Of a DNA stretch of 64,000 nt, positions 49,685-59,562 are shown piece after piece. The DNA lies in assembly GCF_008017445.1 (NCBI RefSeq), contig NZ_VRSW01000001.1, forward strand, positions 372,001 to 436,000, in the 5' to 3' direction. Under the pieces are notes generated by a model. It was not told the DNA's origin and did not search any database. It saw nothing but the letters and a program-made list of their open reading frames with translations. The stretch is from Microbacterium mitrae. Its GTDB lineage: Bacteria > Actinomycetota > Actinomycetes > Actinomycetales > Microbacteriaceae. The position numbers were made by a program, and so were the translations under genes. Every line of letters starts with the position of its first letter. The first letter of the stretch is position 1.

Positions 49685-50266
49685 CTATGCGCCGAGTGCT
49701 TCAACGATGTCGACGGCCTCGGTGAGGCGATCGCCCAGCTGCGCCCGACCGGAACCATCGAGCGCCCAGCGCCGCGTCGCAGCGAGCATTCCGGCCGCGT
49801 ACGACGCGCCAAGAATCGCTGAGTAGAGCTCGGTGTTTTCGGCCCGCAGGAGGCGCGAGGAAAACGCTGCCGCGATACGAGCGGTGCGTAGCGACCCCTC
49901 GCGTTCCAAATCTTCTTCTGCGCTCATTGCGGCGGCGTTCGACATCACGAGCGCGAGGGCGTCGGGGGCGAATCCGTCGGCAAAACTCGCAATCGCTTCT
50001 CGAATGTCGGCGCGGGCACCGGCGCCCGCGGTCATCGACAGCTCAGAAACGAGCCGCTCCGCACGCTCATCAAACCCCGACCAAATCACGTCACTCTTGG
50101 CGGCGAAGTAGTTGAAGAAGCTGCTGCGACTCACGCCAGCGCGTGCCGTGATATCACTCACGCTGGTCGCGTCGTACCCCTTCTCGAGAAACAGCTCACA
50201 CGCGGCCTCCGACAGCGTTTCGCGTGACGACGCCTTCGGACGCCCCTGCCTGCTCGTCGGTTCCAT
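49685..50266 (-). CDS. TetR family transcriptional regulator
   Basis: About 193 residues. N-terminal HTH: EAACELFLEKGYDATSVSDI and AGVSRSSFFNYFAAKSDVIW. The remaining helices, which bind an unknown ligand, are Ala-rich. Start set at the ATG at 50266 (MEPTSRQGRPKASS); longer readings are unlike TetR. It is divergent from lipB, and the shared gap holds an inverted repeat (50366-50386), so control of lipBA or of itself is plausible. Confidence 0.92.
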   Translation of the reverse strand: MEPTSRQGRPKASSRETLSEAACELFLEKGYDATSVSDITARAGVSRSSFFNYFAAKSDVIWSGFDERAERLVSELSMTAGAGARADIREAIASFADGFAPDALALVMSNAAAMSAEEDLEREGSLRTARIAAAFSSRLLRAENTELYSAILGASYAAGMLAATRRWALDGSGRAQLGDRLTEAVDIVEALGA

Positions 50267-50365
50267 GTCACCAGCGTATTGCTCGCGGCGACGTACCGGC
50301 ACGCGGCATCCGCGATCGCGGCGTGCGCGAGGCCCCGCAAAACGACGTGTAGGCTTCAATCGGAG

Positions 50366-50386
50366 TTGTTATACCGAGTCTAACAA
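50366..50386. promoter_or_regulatory. Candidate TetR operator, TTGTTA-N9-TAACAA
   Basis: A perfect 6-9-6 inverted repeat directly before the lipB ribosome binding site (GAGGAG, 50388-50393) in the divergent gap between the TetR gene and lipB. Its position would allow a bound repressor to block lipB expression. Confidence 0.5.
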
Positions 50387-50395
50387 TGAGGAGAT

Positions 50396-51031
50396 ATGCG
50401 CGTTCAGCATGCGGGGTTCGCCCCCGACTACGTCGAATACACCGAAGGATGGGAGCTTCAGCGGCGCACACACGCCGACGTTGTCGCAGGCGCCGCTCCC
50501 AACACCCTGCTGCTGCTTGAGCACGCCAGCGTCTACACCGCGGGCAAGCGAACGGAACCATCGGAGCGGCCCGATGACGGCTCCCCCGTTATCGACGTTG
50601 ATCGCGGCGGCAAGATCACCTGGCACGGCCCGGGGCAGCTCGTTGGCTACCCGATTCTGCGCCTCGATGATCCGGTGGACGTCGTGGCTTACGTGCGACG
50701 CCTTGAGGCGATGATGATCGACGCTCTGGAGGTTGTGGGGGTGCGCGGAACCACGGTGCCCGGCCGTAGCGGCGTGTGGCTGACCGATGGCGATCGCGAA
50801 GACAAGATCGCCGCCATCGGCGTGCGCGTCGAACGGGGCGTCACGATGCACGGCTTTGCCATCAACGTCTCCAACTCTCTCGATGGCTTCAACCGCATTG
50901 TTCCGTGCGGGATTCTCGATGCCGGCGTCACCACGATCGCTCGCGAAGTCGACTCCGACCTCACCCCCCAAACCTTCGCCGACACCATCACCCGCGCCTT
51001 CGAGCGCGAGTTCTCAGGAGTACTTGCATGA
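50396..51031 (+). CDS. lipB: Lipoyl(octanoyl) transferase LipB
   Basis: 211 residues. Moves octanoyl groups from ACP to lipoate-dependent proteins. [19 protein letters not shown] holds the conserved Lys/His region, and [13 protein letters not shown] has the catalytic Cys. GAGGAG at 50388-50393 precedes the ATG. The stop overlaps the lipA start (ATGA). Confidence 0.96.
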   Translation: MRVQHAGFAPDYVEYTEGWELQRRTHADVVAGAAPNTLLLLEHASVYTAGKRTEPSERPDDGSPVIDVDRGGKITWHGPGQLVGYPILRLDDPVDVVAYVRRLEAMMIDALEVVGVRGTTVPGRSGVWLTDGDREDKIAAIGVRVERGVTMHGFAINVSNSLDGFNRIVPCGILDAGVTTIAREVDSDLTPQTFADTITRAFEREFSGVLA

Positions 51032-52014
51032 CCACCTCCGCACCCGAGGGCCGCAAGCTCCTGCGCCTCGAAGTTCGTAACGCCGAGACTCCGATCGAAC
51101 GCAAGCCCGACTGGATCAAGACCCGCGCCCGCACCGGCCCCGAGTACCTCTCGCTCCGCGCGCTCGTCAAAGACGAGAACCTCCACACGGTGTGTCAGGA
51201 GGCCGGATGCCCCAACATTTACGAGTGCTGGGAAGACCGTGAGGCGACCTTCTTGATCGGCGGTGCCGAATGCACGCGGCGATGTGACTTCTGCCAGATC
51301 GCGACCGGAAAGCCCGCGGCGTACGACACCGATGAGCCGCGTCGCGTCGCGGAAAGCGTGGTGCGGATGCAGCTGCGCTACGCGACCGTCACGGGTGTTG
51401 CCCGCGACGATCTGCCCGATGAGGGTGCGTGGCTTCACGCTGAAACCGTGCGCCAAATTCACGCCATGAATCCGGGCACCGGCGTGGAAATTCTCGCGAC
51501 CGACTTTTCGGGAAACCCCGATCTGCTCGCCGAAGTCTTTGCCTCACGCCCCGAGGTCTTCGCGCACAATGTGGAGACGGTTCCGCGAGTTTTCAAACGT
51601 ATTCGCCCCGCGTTTCGTTACGAGCGCTCGTTGGGCGTGCTAACCATGGCGCGAGACGCGGGTCTGATCACCAAGTCAAACCTGATTCTGGGTATGGGAG
51701 AAACCGACGAAGAGATTGTGCAGGCGATGCACGACCTGCACGAAGCGGGATGCGACATTCTCACGCTGACGCAGTATCTGCGCCCCTCCCCTCGCCACCT
51801 GCCGATTGACCGCTGGGTCAAGCCGGAACAGTTCATCGCGCTGCGCGAAGAAGCCGAGCGGATTGGGTTTCTGGGGGTTCTTGCCGGGCCGCTGGTGCGC
51901 TCGTCGTACCGCGCGGGGCGGTTGTGGGCCCGCTCTATGGCGTCAAAGGGCCGCGAGATTCCCGAGAACCTGCGCCATCTCGCCGAGAAGGACGAGTTCG
52001 CGCAGGCGGTCTAG
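51028..52014 (+). CDS. lipA: Lipoyl synthase LipA
   Basis: About 328 residues. Radical SAM enzyme inserting two sulfurs into octanoyl groups. Auxiliary cluster motif [13 protein letters not shown] and radical SAM motif [11 protein letters not shown]-terminal [20 protein letters not shown] contains the RSSY motif. I use the ATG at 51028 (TCAGGAG upstream), coupled to lipB. Order lipB-lipA is conserved. Confidence 0.97.
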   Translation: MTTSAPEGRKLLRLEVRNAETPIERKPDWIKTRARTGPEYLSLRALVKDENLHTVCQEAGCPNIYECWEDREATFLIGGAECTRRCDFCQIATGKPAAYDTDEPRRVAESVVRMQLRYATVTGVARDDLPDEGAWLHAETVRQIHAMNPGTGVEILATDFSGNPDLLAEVFASRPEVFAHNVETVPRVFKRIRPAFRYERSLGVLTMARDAGLITKSNLILGMGETDEEIVQAMHDLHEAGCDILTLTQYLRPSPRHLPIDRWVKPEQFIALREEAERIGFLGVLAGPLVRSSYRAGRLWARSMASKGREIPENLRHLAEKDEFAQAV

Positions 52015-52016
52015 CG

Positions 52017-52517
52017 CTATTCGGCGCTGGTGACCGAGAGGATGGCGCCGGTGCTGGCGATGTTCACGAACAGCACGTCGTCCATCGCGTCAGGGTCAAG
52101 CGCGTATTCGAGCACGCAGAACGGATCTTTGCCGCCGTGCTCATCGGCGAGGATCGTCACGCTCATCAGCCGAAGCGAGCGAATCATGTCGATGTGAATG
52201 TCGCCAGACATTTCGATCAACACGTCGTGCAGGGCGTCGCCGAGTTCTTCTTGCTGTTGCAACAAGAACTCGGTGACCTCGCTGGTGCGATCGCTGAGCT
52301 CTGAAATCATCGCTTCGCGCGCGGCAAGGTCGATGTTTTCGAGCGAGCGGATCATGGTGGCCGCGACATCAAGTGCGTCAGACGATATGTCGTCTTGGTC
52401 GGGCGCGGTCAGGTCGATGGTGACGTATTGGTCACCGAATTCGAGCGCTTCTGACCAGAAGATCGACCCGTCGGGGCCAGATTCGAGGAGTCCGAAGAAG
52501 TCGTGCTCAATCGCCAT
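52017..52517 (-). CDS. DUF2004-like hypothetical protein
   Basis: About 166 acidic residues. Start ATG 52517 (MAIEHDFFGLLESGPDGSIF). The pattern EALEFGDQYVTIDLTAPDQD followed by helices and LEYALDPDAMDDVLFVN resembles DUF2004 proteins, but I recognise it only weakly. No membrane segment or signal peptide. It ends 3 bases from convergent lipA and lies downstream of ftsY. Confidence 0.7.
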   Translation of the reverse strand: MAIEHDFFGLLESGPDGSIFWSEALEFGDQYVTIDLTAPDQDDISSDALDVAATMIRSLENIDLAAREAMISELSDRTSEVTEFLLQQQEELGDALHDVLIEMSGDIHIDMIRSLRLMSVTILADEHGGKDPFCVLEYALDPDAMDDVLFVNIASTGAILSVTSAE

Positions 52518-52614
52518 GTCGCTATACAACCAGTCTCTGCGCGCGGAGAAAAGACCCCTCCGCGGAACTCTAAGAAATGTGTGAATGTACCCGCTCGGTG
52601 CTGGGGCGGCGCAA

Positions 52615-53487
52615 TCAGTCGACGAGCGACTGCGCAAACACGTGCGGGGTGAAACCGGTGAGGTCATCAATTCCCTCGCCCTGCCCGAGAAGCTTCACGG
52701 GGATTCCGGTGCGCTCTTGCACCGCGAGCACAAACCCGCCCTTTGCCGAGCCGTCCAGTTTCGTGAGCACCAGGCCCGTGACGCCGGCGTGCTCCAAGAA
52801 CGCTTGAGCCTGCATGACGCCGTTCTGACCGGTTGTGGCATCGAGCACGAGCAGAACTTCGCTAATCGGCGCCTGCTTCTCAATGACGCGGCGAATCTTG
52901 CCAAGCTCGTCCATCAAGCCGCCCTTGGTGTGCAAACGCCCGGCCGTGTCGACGATGACGATTTCGGTTGCGGTGTTGATCGCGTATTCGATCGTCTGAA
53001 AGGCGACCGAAGCCGGATCTTGGCCCTCTTGCTGCGGCTTGACAATGGCGACGCCGGCGCGGTCCGCCCACGTCGCGAGCTGTTCGACGGCCGCGGCACG
53101 AAACGTATCGGCCGCACCAACCACAATGGAGCGCCCGTAGCGCACCAGGTACTTGGCAAATTTGCCGATCGTGGTGGTTTTGCCCACCCCGTTCACGCCA
53201 ACCACGAGCACAACGGCGGGACGCTCCGTCAGCTTGAGGGTGGTGTCGTACTTCGCGAAGTGCTCTTCCAGAGTCTCCACCAGCATGCGCTTGAGGTCGC
53301 GCGGGTCGGTGGTGCGATACCGATCAACCTTCTCGCGGAGCTCATCGATAATGCGTTCGGTAATGTCCGGCCCGAAGTCTGCGGTCAGCAGCGCGGTCTC
53401 CATGTCGTCCCACGTCGTCTCATCGATTGTGGGTTTGGTGAAGACGCCGCGCAACGCGCGCCCGAGTGACCACTTACTTTCCGCCAT
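52615..53487 (-). CDS. ftsY: Signal recognition particle receptor FtsY
   Basis: 290 residues, NG domains only, without the acidic A domain of E. coli FtsY. GTPase motif VVGVNGVGKTTTIGKFAKYL, VGAADTFRAAAVEQLATW, DTAGRLHTKGGLMDEL, TKLDGSAKGGFVL. It docks Ffh-bound ribosomes at the membrane. It follows smc on the same strand, 20 bases apart. Confidence 0.97.
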   Translation of the reverse strand: MAESKWSLGRALRGVFTKPTIDETTWDDMETALLTADFGPDITERIIDELREKVDRYRTTDPRDLKRMLVETLEEHFAKYDTTLKLTERPAVVLVVGVNGVGKTTTIGKFAKYLVRYGRSIVVGAADTFRAAAVEQLATWADRAGVAIVKPQQEGQDPASVAFQTIEYAINTATEIVIVDTAGRLHTKGGLMDELGKIRRVIEKQAPISEVLLVLDATTGQNGVMQAQAFLEHAGVTGLVLTKLDGSAKGGFVLAVQERTGIPVKLLGQGEGIDDLTGFTPHVFAQSLVD

Positions 53488-53507
53488 GACTCCAGCCTAC
53501 CGACGGT

Positions 53508-56500
53508 TCAGGCACGCTGAACGATGCGCTGACCAACGACCGCCGAAACGCCGTCTTGGCGCATGGAGACACCGTAAAGCGCATCGGCAATCTCCATGGT
53601 GCGCTTTTGGTGCGTGATCACAATCAGCTGGGACGAGGCCCGCAATTGCTCGAACACGCCCAGAAGCCTGCCCAGGTTGGCGTCGTCCAGGGCTGCCTCG
53701 ACCTCGTCGAGAATGTAGAACGGGCTCGGGCGAGCCTTGAAAATAGCGGTCAGCAATGCCACCGCGGCGAGCGATCGTTCACCGCCAGACAGCAACGACA
53801 GCCGCTCAATCTTCTTGCCGACCGGTCGAATCGAAATTTCAATGCCGGTGTTCAGCATGTCGTCGGGATTGGTCAGTGAAATGGAACCAGTGCCGCCGGG
53901 GAAGAGAATCGGGAAGACTTCGCCGAAGGCCACCTTGGTGTCTTCGAATGCGGCCGCGAAGATGACCTGCATGCGTTCATCGAGTTCTTCGATGATAGCG
54001 AGGAGGTCCTTTCGCGTCTCGGTCAGATCGTGCAACTGGTCGCTGAGGAAGCTGTGACGCTGTTCTAGCGCCGCGAATTCTTCAAGCGCCAGCGGGTTGA
54101 CGCGGCCCAGCTGGTTGAGTTTGCGCTCGGCCTCGGTGAGTCGACGCTGCTGCTGTCGGCGGTCAAACGCGATTCCCCCAGCCGCGCCGTCGTCGGCATC
54201 TTCTTCGCTCGAGTCTTGCGGGTCGCGCGGAGCAAGCGTAGTGGGGCCGTACTCGGCGATCAAGATTTCTTCACTCAGGCTGAGTTCGCTGTGCACGCGC
54301 TCCAGCAGGCTCGTGACGTGCAGACGCTTCTCGTGCATTTGCAGTTCAATGCCGTGCACGCTTTCTGTGAGCGCACTCAGGCGGTCGCGCAGTGTCTTTT
54401 CCTGCGCACGAATCTCAACGAGCTCGTGTGACTGTGCCGCGCGTTCCGCCTCTGCGGTCGCCAACGCAACGCGCGCTTGGGAGACCGAACGATCGACCGA
54501 ATCGAGCACATCGGGAAGCTCGCCCGCGACGGCTTGCGCGGCTTCTCGTTGCGAACGGCGAATGACCGCGCGGCGCGCGGCCTCCGCCGCCGCCTCGCGC
54601 TCGCGCTCGCGCTGGGCTTCGAGCGCAACCACCCGACCTTCGGCGGCACGCACCCGCTCGCGCAGGGTCTCAACCTCCAGGCGGGTGCGAACTTCGGCCT
54701 CGCGCGATTCGTCGAGTGAAGCAAGCAGCCCATCCCGTGCCGACGCGTCAAGAATCGGCCGCGGCGCCTCGAGCGCACCGTTCAGTTCGTGCGTTGCGGC
54801 TGTGGCCTTCGCCTCCGCATCAGCCACGGCCGCCTGCGCTTGTGAAAGGCCCGATTGAAGTCGTTCGGTCTCAGCCACGGCAGCTTCGTGGCGCATCGTG
54901 ATGCGGTTGACGTGCTCGGCGTGGCTGGCCACGGCGGCATCAAACTCACGCAGCGTCTGCAGGCTTTCCTTGGCATGACGACGCGCCTTTTCGAGCACAT
55001 CTTTGCCGTCTTCCAAGCCTTCGCGGAGGGCGTCGACGATCACGGTCACTTCGCTGAGTCGGTCAACCGCGGCATCGCGTTCAGCTGCCAATTCAAGGCG
55101 GGAGGTTTCACCGCTACCGGCGCGGATCATGTGCTCCGTGCACACCGCTCCGGCGCGCGTGACGATCGTGACGGGGAATCCGGTCACCGACGCCTCAAAT
55201 GCGCCGCTTGCCGCAAGAGCCGCATCAAGATCTTCGGCGATAACAACGTACGCCAGCAATCCGCGAATGCCGTCGGGCGCGGTCACAACATCAAGGGCCG
55301 GGGTAATGCCCTTAATCTTCGGCAGGGTCGGCGCATGCACAGCAGACTCGGCGATGACGATATCGACGACCCCGAGAGATTCCGCTCGCGCCTGTTCGGC
55401 GGCGGTCATCGCATCCGGCGTCGAGTGCACGAGCAGACCTTCGGACGCGCCCCCAAGGACGGCCGCGATGGCGGCCTCGTATCCGGCCTTGACCTTCATG
55501 CTGTCGGCAACGATTCCGATGACGCCGTGCCCGCCTCGCGCGGCTAGGGCGGCAGCACCGCCGCGCACGGCGAGGGCGGAACCAAGGGCTGAGGCTTTTG
55601 CGGTGAGGGAGTCTTTTTCGCGCTCCGCGGCGTGCAGGCGATCGCGCAGACCTTCAAGCTCGGCTTCGGCCGCGGCCGTCGCCTTCTGCGCCGTCTCGTA
55701 GCGCGATGTGTGCTCAAGCGTTGAGCCGTCGGGTGCCTCCGCGTTTTCCAGCAGATCGGCGGCTTCGGCGGCCTCAATGCGTCGCGCCTCGGCGGCATCC
55801 ATCGCATTCTGCTGGCGCAGCACGGCACCGCGCACGGCCGCGAGCGCTGAGGCGGCGGCCTCCGCCTTACCGCGCAACTTGGTGATGCGCATATCGTGCT
55901 CGCTCACCAGAGCGCTCTGCTCGGCGATGTCAACATCAAGTGCGTCGAGCTCGGCACGGGCGCGGATCGTTTCTTTGACGGCCTCGGCCGCGAGGTCTTT
56001 CGCCTCTCCGAGTCCCGATGAGATGCGGGCGATCTCGTTCTTGGCTTCGTCGACATCAGCCTGGGTGACGGTGATGGGCGTGCCAACCGAATCTTCTTCT
56101 GCGCCGAGGAGCGATAACCGCTGGTTTGCGAGGCTGTACAGGCCGCGCAGGCGCTCCTGCACTTGTTCGAGAGCAAACAGCACGCTGCGGGCGCGATCGA
56201 CGGCCTCGGTATTTTGGGCGCGTTCCAGATGTTCCATCCGCGCACGCATTGTGGTGGCTTGGTCTTGCAACACCATGCGCTCGGCGGAGCGTTCGTGCTC
56301 GTTTCGAGCGTGATCTGCCAGAGCGGTTCGTAGCGTCACCAGGTCATCGGCGAACAGGCGCGCCTTCGCATCGCGCACCATCGCGGCAATGGTTGCCGCC
56401 TCGCGGGCAATTTCTGCCTGCTTGCCGAGAGGCTTGAGCTGGCGCCGAATCTCTCCGGCGAGATCGCTCAGGCGGGTGAGGTTCGCCTCCATCGCCTCAA

Positions 56501-57041
56501 GTTTGCGCAGCGTCTTTTCTTTGCGGCGGCGGTGTTTGAGAATTCCGGCGGCCTCTTCGATAAAGCCGCGGCGGTCTTCCGGCGTCGCCTGCAGTACTGT
56601 GTCGAGCCGCCCCTGCCCGACGATGACGTGCATTTCACGGCCGAGGCCGGAGTCGCTCAGAAGCTCTTGTACGTCGAGCAGACGCACGGTGTCGCCGTTG
56701 ATCGCGTATTCGCTTGACCCGTTGCGAAACAGGGTGCGGCTAATCGTCACTTCGGCATATTCGATCGGCAAGGCACCATCGGCGTTGTCGATCGTGAGCT
56801 GCACCTCCGCGCGGCCGAGCGGCCCGCGTGTCGAGGTTCCGGCAAAAATGACGTCTTCCATCTTGCCGCCGCGCAGAGTCTTGGCACCCTGCTCCCCCAT
56901 CACCCAGGCGAGGGCGTCAACCACGTTGGATTTACCGGAACCATTGGGCCCGACGATTGCGGTAACCCCCGGCTCGAGGGCAAAAGTGGTCGGCTGGGCG
57001 AACGACTTGAAGCCCTTGAGCGTGACGCTCTTCAGGTGCAT
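53508..57041 (-). CDS. smc: Chromosome segregation protein SMC
   Basis: 1177 residues. Walker A is IVGPNGSGKSNVVDALAW near residue 32; two long coiled coils flank a hinge (residues ~500-660, ARGGHGVIGIVADSMKVKAG). The C-terminal head has the signature LSGGERSLAAVALLTA and Walker B PFYILDEVEAALDDAN. It organises the chromosome with ScpA/B, not in this window. An acidic insert (DPQDSSEEDADDGAAGG) lies in the distal coil region. Start ATG 57041. Confidence 0.98.
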   Translation of the reverse strand: MHLKSVTLKGFKSFAQPTTFALEPGVTAIVGPNGSGKSNVVDALAWVMGEQGAKTLRGGKMEDVIFAGTSTRGPLGRAEVQLTIDNADGALPIEYAEVTISRTLFRNGSSEYAINGDTVRLLDVQELLSDSGLGREMHVIVGQGRLDTVLQATPEDRRGFIEEAAGILKHRRRKEKTLRKLEAMEANLTRLSDLAGEIRRQLKPLGKQAEIAREAATIAAMVRDAKARLFADDLVTLRTALADHARNEHERSAERMVLQDQATTMRARMEHLERAQNTEAVDRARSVLFALEQVQERLRGLYSLANQRLSLLGAEEDSVGTPITVTQADVDEAKNEIARISSGLGEAKDLAAEAVKETIRARAELDALDVDIAEQSALVSEHDMRITKLRGKAEAAASALAAVRGAVLRQQNAMDAAEARRIEAAEAADLLENAEAPDGSTLEHTSRYETAQKATAAAEAELEGLRDRLHAAEREKDSLTAKASALGSALAVRGGAAALAARGGHGVIGIVADSMKVKAGYEAAIAAVLGGASEGLLVHSTPDAMTAAEQARAESLGVVDIVIAESAVHAPTLPKIKGITPALDVVTAPDGIRGLLAYVVIAEDLDAALAASGAFEASVTGFPVTIVTRAGAVCTEHMIRAGSGETSRLELAAERDAAVDRLSEVTVIVDALREGLEDGKDVLEKARRHAKESLQTLREFDAAVASHAEHVNRITMRHEAAVAETERLQSGLSQAQAAVADAEAKATAATHELNGALEAPRPILDASARDGLLASLDESREAEVRTRLEVETLRERVRAAEGRVVALEAQREREREAAAEAARRAVIRRSQREAAQAVAGELPDVLDSVDRSVSQARVALATAEAERAAQSHELVEIRAQEKTLRDRLSALTESVHGIELQMHEKRLHVTSLLERVHSELSLSEEILIAEYGPTTLAPRDPQDSSEEDADDGAAGGIAFDRRQQQRRLTEAERKLNQLGRVNPLALEEFAALEQRHSFLSDQLHDLTETRKDLLAIIEELDERMQVIFAAAFEDTKVAFGEVFPILFPGGTGSISLTNPDDMLNTGIEISIRPVGKKIERLSLLSGGERSLAAVALLTAIFKARPSPFYILDEVEAALDDANLGRLLGVFEQLRASSQLIVITHQKRTMEIADALYGVSMRQDGVSAVVGQRIVQRA

Positions 57042-57137
57042 TCGTCCTCCCGGGTAATAGTGCCTGACTTACGTTATCGGATACGACGGTTCTGCCCGGG
57101 CAGAACCCGCGGAAACATGCGCGACACGCCCGGGCGC

Positions 57138-57166
57138 TTGCGCAACCTGGGAGAACGCGCTAGTGT
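57138..57166 (+). promoter_or_regulatory. Candidate promoter TTGCGC-N17-TAGTGT
   Basis: -35 TTGCGC at 57138-57143 and -10 TAGTGT at 57161-57166 with the usual 17-base spacer, 34 bases before the 31-codon ORF, which has its own AAAGGAG site. Likely the promoter of the small-ORF/GNAT unit. Confidence 0.5.
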
Positions 57167-57200
57167 CAATTTTCGGTTCAACGAACGAAAGGAGAGACCC

Positions 57201-57296
57201 ATGATTATGAACACCACCGGCACCGCCGCATTTGGCACTGCTCGCGCAGGAGTGGTCTCTGGAGTTCGCGGAATCACACTGATTCTGGCTCAGTAA
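57201..57296 (+). CDS. Small leader-like peptide, 31 residues
   Basis: A very short frame, ATG at 57201 to TAA, with a good ribosome binding site (GAAAGGAGAGACCC) and a promoter-like element just upstream. The product starts MIMNTTGTAAFGTARAG and is moderately hydrophobic at the end (ITLILAQ). Downstream, GCGGG/CCCGC (57304-57320) can form a hairpin, and the alternative GCGG at 57299 would compete. A leader/attenuator role for the 86-codon and GNAT genes is possible. Unrecognised. Confidence 0.5.
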   Translation: MIMNTTGTAAFGTARAGVVSGVRGITLILAQ

Positions 57297-57437
57297 CTGC
57301 GGAGCGGGCACAGTCCCCGCAACTGACCATTCCTCGCAAGGCGTGCAATCGTGCGCTTCGACATCTTGTCATCCCCTTGGAACCTTTCTGATGGTTCCGT
57401 CATGAGCACTTTCGCTCCGAAAACGTAAGGATCTGTC

Positions 57438-57698
57438 GTGTCTACGACTCTCGTTTCGCGTCGCCTCGATGTGCACGAAACCGCCCATGCGCCGGCGTTG
57501 CCGACCAACACCGCCCCGCTACGCGAGCTCAGCATCACTCGACGCTTGTCCGTCCGCGCCGCCATTTGGCTCCTCGCCCACATGCCGGCCGCCACCGATC
57601 ACACCACGCGTGCACAACAGCTGCGGGTTCGCACCGAACGCGATCGCCGTGAGACTGCCGCCCGCACCGAGCACTACCTGCGTCTGCTGCAGGTCTAA
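57438..57698 (+). CDS. Hypothetical protein upstream of GNAT gene
   Basis: 86 residues, GTG start at 57438 with GTAAGGATCTGTC before it. Arg-rich, e.g. ITRRLSVRAAIWLLAHMPAA and RTERDRRETAARTEHYLRLL. It is 9 bases upstream of the GNAT gene on the same strand. No family recognised. Confidence 0.55.
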   Translation: MSTTLVSRRLDVHETAHAPALPTNTAPLRELSITRRLSVRAAIWLLAHMPAATDHTTRAQQLRVRTERDRRETAARTEHYLRLLQV

Positions 57699-57707
57699 GG
57701 AGATACC

Positions 57708-58796
57708 ATGAACAGCACGACAGAAATTGCCGGGCTCACCATTCGCTCGTATGTCATTCCCACCAGCATCGACAACGATGACGCCGCCGACTTCATTGCG
57801 ATGGTCGACGTGCGAAACCGCATCTACCGGGAGATTTCCGGATCAGATGACGAAGCCATGACGGCCGCCGAACTATTGCCGAACTTTTGGGCAGACGAGT
57901 ACACCACGCGCCACTTTTTCGTCATTGAGATGGATGGAGTCATGGTCGGACGGATGGGGGTTGATCTTCCGCTGGAGGACGACTCTCGCGTCGCGTTTTG
58001 GATTATCGAACTCATCGAAGACGTCTGGGGGCTGGGCATCGGCTCCGCCGCCTACGAAATCGTTGAGCAGATCGCCCGCGAGGCGGGTCGCACGTCGCTG
58101 CAGTCGTGGGCGGAACATCCGGCCAGCGATGACGCACGGCTCGAGCCGCCTACCGGGTTCGGTTACGTTCCGAAAGATCACATCGCCCGGTTTTACCTGC
58201 GCCACGGCTACTCACTGGAGCAGGTCGAACGAAAGAGCCTTTTTGATCTGCAGGGTGATTTGGGTGCGGTGGAGCGCATTCACGGTGAGGCTGCGGCCGC
58301 GGCTGCGGACTACGAGGTGGTGCAGTGGATGCTGCCGACGCCCGAGGAGTTCGTCAGCGGCTACTGCGTTATGAAGGAGCGCATGGTCACCGACGCGCCG
58401 AGCGCCGATATGGAGTTCGACGAAGAGGTGTGGGACGAGGCGCGCCTGCGCAAGATGGAGGCGCGTGTGCTCGACGGCAATCGCACACAGTTGGTGACCG
58501 CGGCACGGCACCGCGTGAGCGGAGAACTATGCGCGTTCAACGAGCTTGATCTGCCGCTGGATCGCACGCTCACGACGAGCCAGCACGACACGCTGGTGCT
58601 GAGCGATCACCGCGGCCACCGCCTGGGAGCGCTCGTGAAAACCGCAGGCATTCTGCGGCTTCGCGAGCTGGCCCCAGACTCGCCCCGCATCATCACCTGG
58701 AATGCCGAAGAGAATCGCCCGATGCTCTCCATCAACGAAGAGCTCGGCTTCTACCCCGCCGCCCACATCGGCGCGTGGAAGAAGGTTCTTTCCTAA
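57708..58796 (+). CDS. GNAT N-acetyltransferase, two-domain
   Basis: 362 residues, strong AAGGAGATACC site. The N-domain has VEMDGVMVGRMGVDLPLEDD and an acetyl-CoA-type helix, WGLGIGSAAYEIVEQIA; the C-domain has LVLSDHRGHRLGALVKTAGI, the second acetyl-CoA loop (RGHRLG). Tandem GNATs of this length are common in actinobacteria; mycothiol synthase MshD is one, but no specific match is visible. Followed by a strong terminator. Confidence 0.88.
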   Translation: MNSTTEIAGLTIRSYVIPTSIDNDDAADFIAMVDVRNRIYREISGSDDEAMTAAELLPNFWADEYTTRHFFVIEMDGVMVGRMGVDLPLEDDSRVAFWIIELIEDVWGLGIGSAAYEIVEQIAREAGRTSLQSWAEHPASDDARLEPPTGFGYVPKDHIARFYLRHGYSLEQVERKSLFDLQGDLGAVERIHGEAAAAAADYEVVQWMLPTPEEFVSGYCVMKERMVTDAPSADMEFDEEVWDEARLRKMEARVLDGNRTQLVTAARHRVSGELCAFNELDLPLDRTLTTSQHDTLVLSDHRGHRLGALVKTAGILRLRELAPDSPRIITWNAEENRPMLSINEELGFYPAAHIGAWKKVLS

Positions 58797-58802
58797 ACAG
58801 TG

Positions 58803-58849
58803 CCCCGTGGGGCGGGTAGGCATGTGCTTGCCCGCCCCACGGGGTTTTT
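58803..58849 (+). terminator. Terminator after the GNAT gene
   Basis: 14-bp perfect stem CCCCGTGGGGCGGG / CCCGCCCCACGGGG with a 14-base loop, followed by TTTTT. Canonical rho-independent terminator. Confidence 0.95.
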
Positions 58850-58887
58850 CGGTCACAGAGTTCTTCAGGCACACACCGCGAGGCATG

Positions 58888-59511
58888 TCAAAGGAGGAAC
58901 TCGGGGCGCACTTCTGCAACGCCTGCCAACTCTCGTTGCAGTCGGTCGTATAGCGCCAGCCCCTCATCACGCCAAGATGACGGCAACGGGTCATCAACCT
59001 CACGGTCATTGAATGCGTCGTTCCAGGCGTACAGCTCATCGCCGAGCTCGGCAGAAAGCCCGAGGCTGCTGGGGTCAAGCACATAGCTTTCGGAGAAGGA
59101 CTCCCACAGCCCCCATAATCTGCCCCATTCGGCGAACATGCGAATCGAGCGTCGGCCATCAGGCAGAAGCAGTGGGAGGCGTCGCCGACTCTTCGCCATG
59201 AGGTAGCGATCCTGCATGTCGCGGCGATGCCGCCATTGGTTTGGCGTCTTGGGAGTCTGACTGTAGTCGGATCCCGATATCCATAGCAACGCGGGCTCGA
59301 CGGCGCTTTCCTGGTCAACGACGGCCAGCGCCCACATCACTTCATCGTGTCGCGAGAGTTGGCGTGCCGCGTCCAGGGCGAACTCAAGCGAGGCGCCTGA
59401 AATGTCGTACGCCGTCACCTCAAGCGTCGCATCGGCGAACAGCACGAGCCGAAACCGCGTGTCGTTTCGTTGTGGCATCGCAAGCGGGTTTTCGACCACG
59501 TCAATCCGCAT
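58888..59511 (-). CDS. Hypothetical protein
   Basis: 207 residues, ATG at 59511. Features: a start reading MRIDVVENPLAMPQRNDTRF, a middle with QWRHRRDMQDRYLMAKSRRRLPLLLPDG, and an acidic end. No signal or membrane segment and no recognised family. It is downstream of the YCII gene on the same strand, 51 bases apart. Confidence 0.7.
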   Translation of the reverse strand: MRIDVVENPLAMPQRNDTRFRLVLFADATLEVTAYDISGASLEFALDAARQLSRHDEVMWALAVVDQESAVEPALLWISGSDYSQTPKTPNQWRHRRDMQDRYLMAKSRRRLPLLLPDGRRSIRMFAEWGRLWGLWESFSESYVLDPSSLGLSAELGDELYAWNDAFNDREVDDPLPSSWRDEGLALYDRLQRELAGVAEVRPEFLL

Positions 59512-59562
59512 TCTGAATTGCCCTCCGAAAGCGTGCCGATGGTTCCATTCGAGGCGTCAGGT

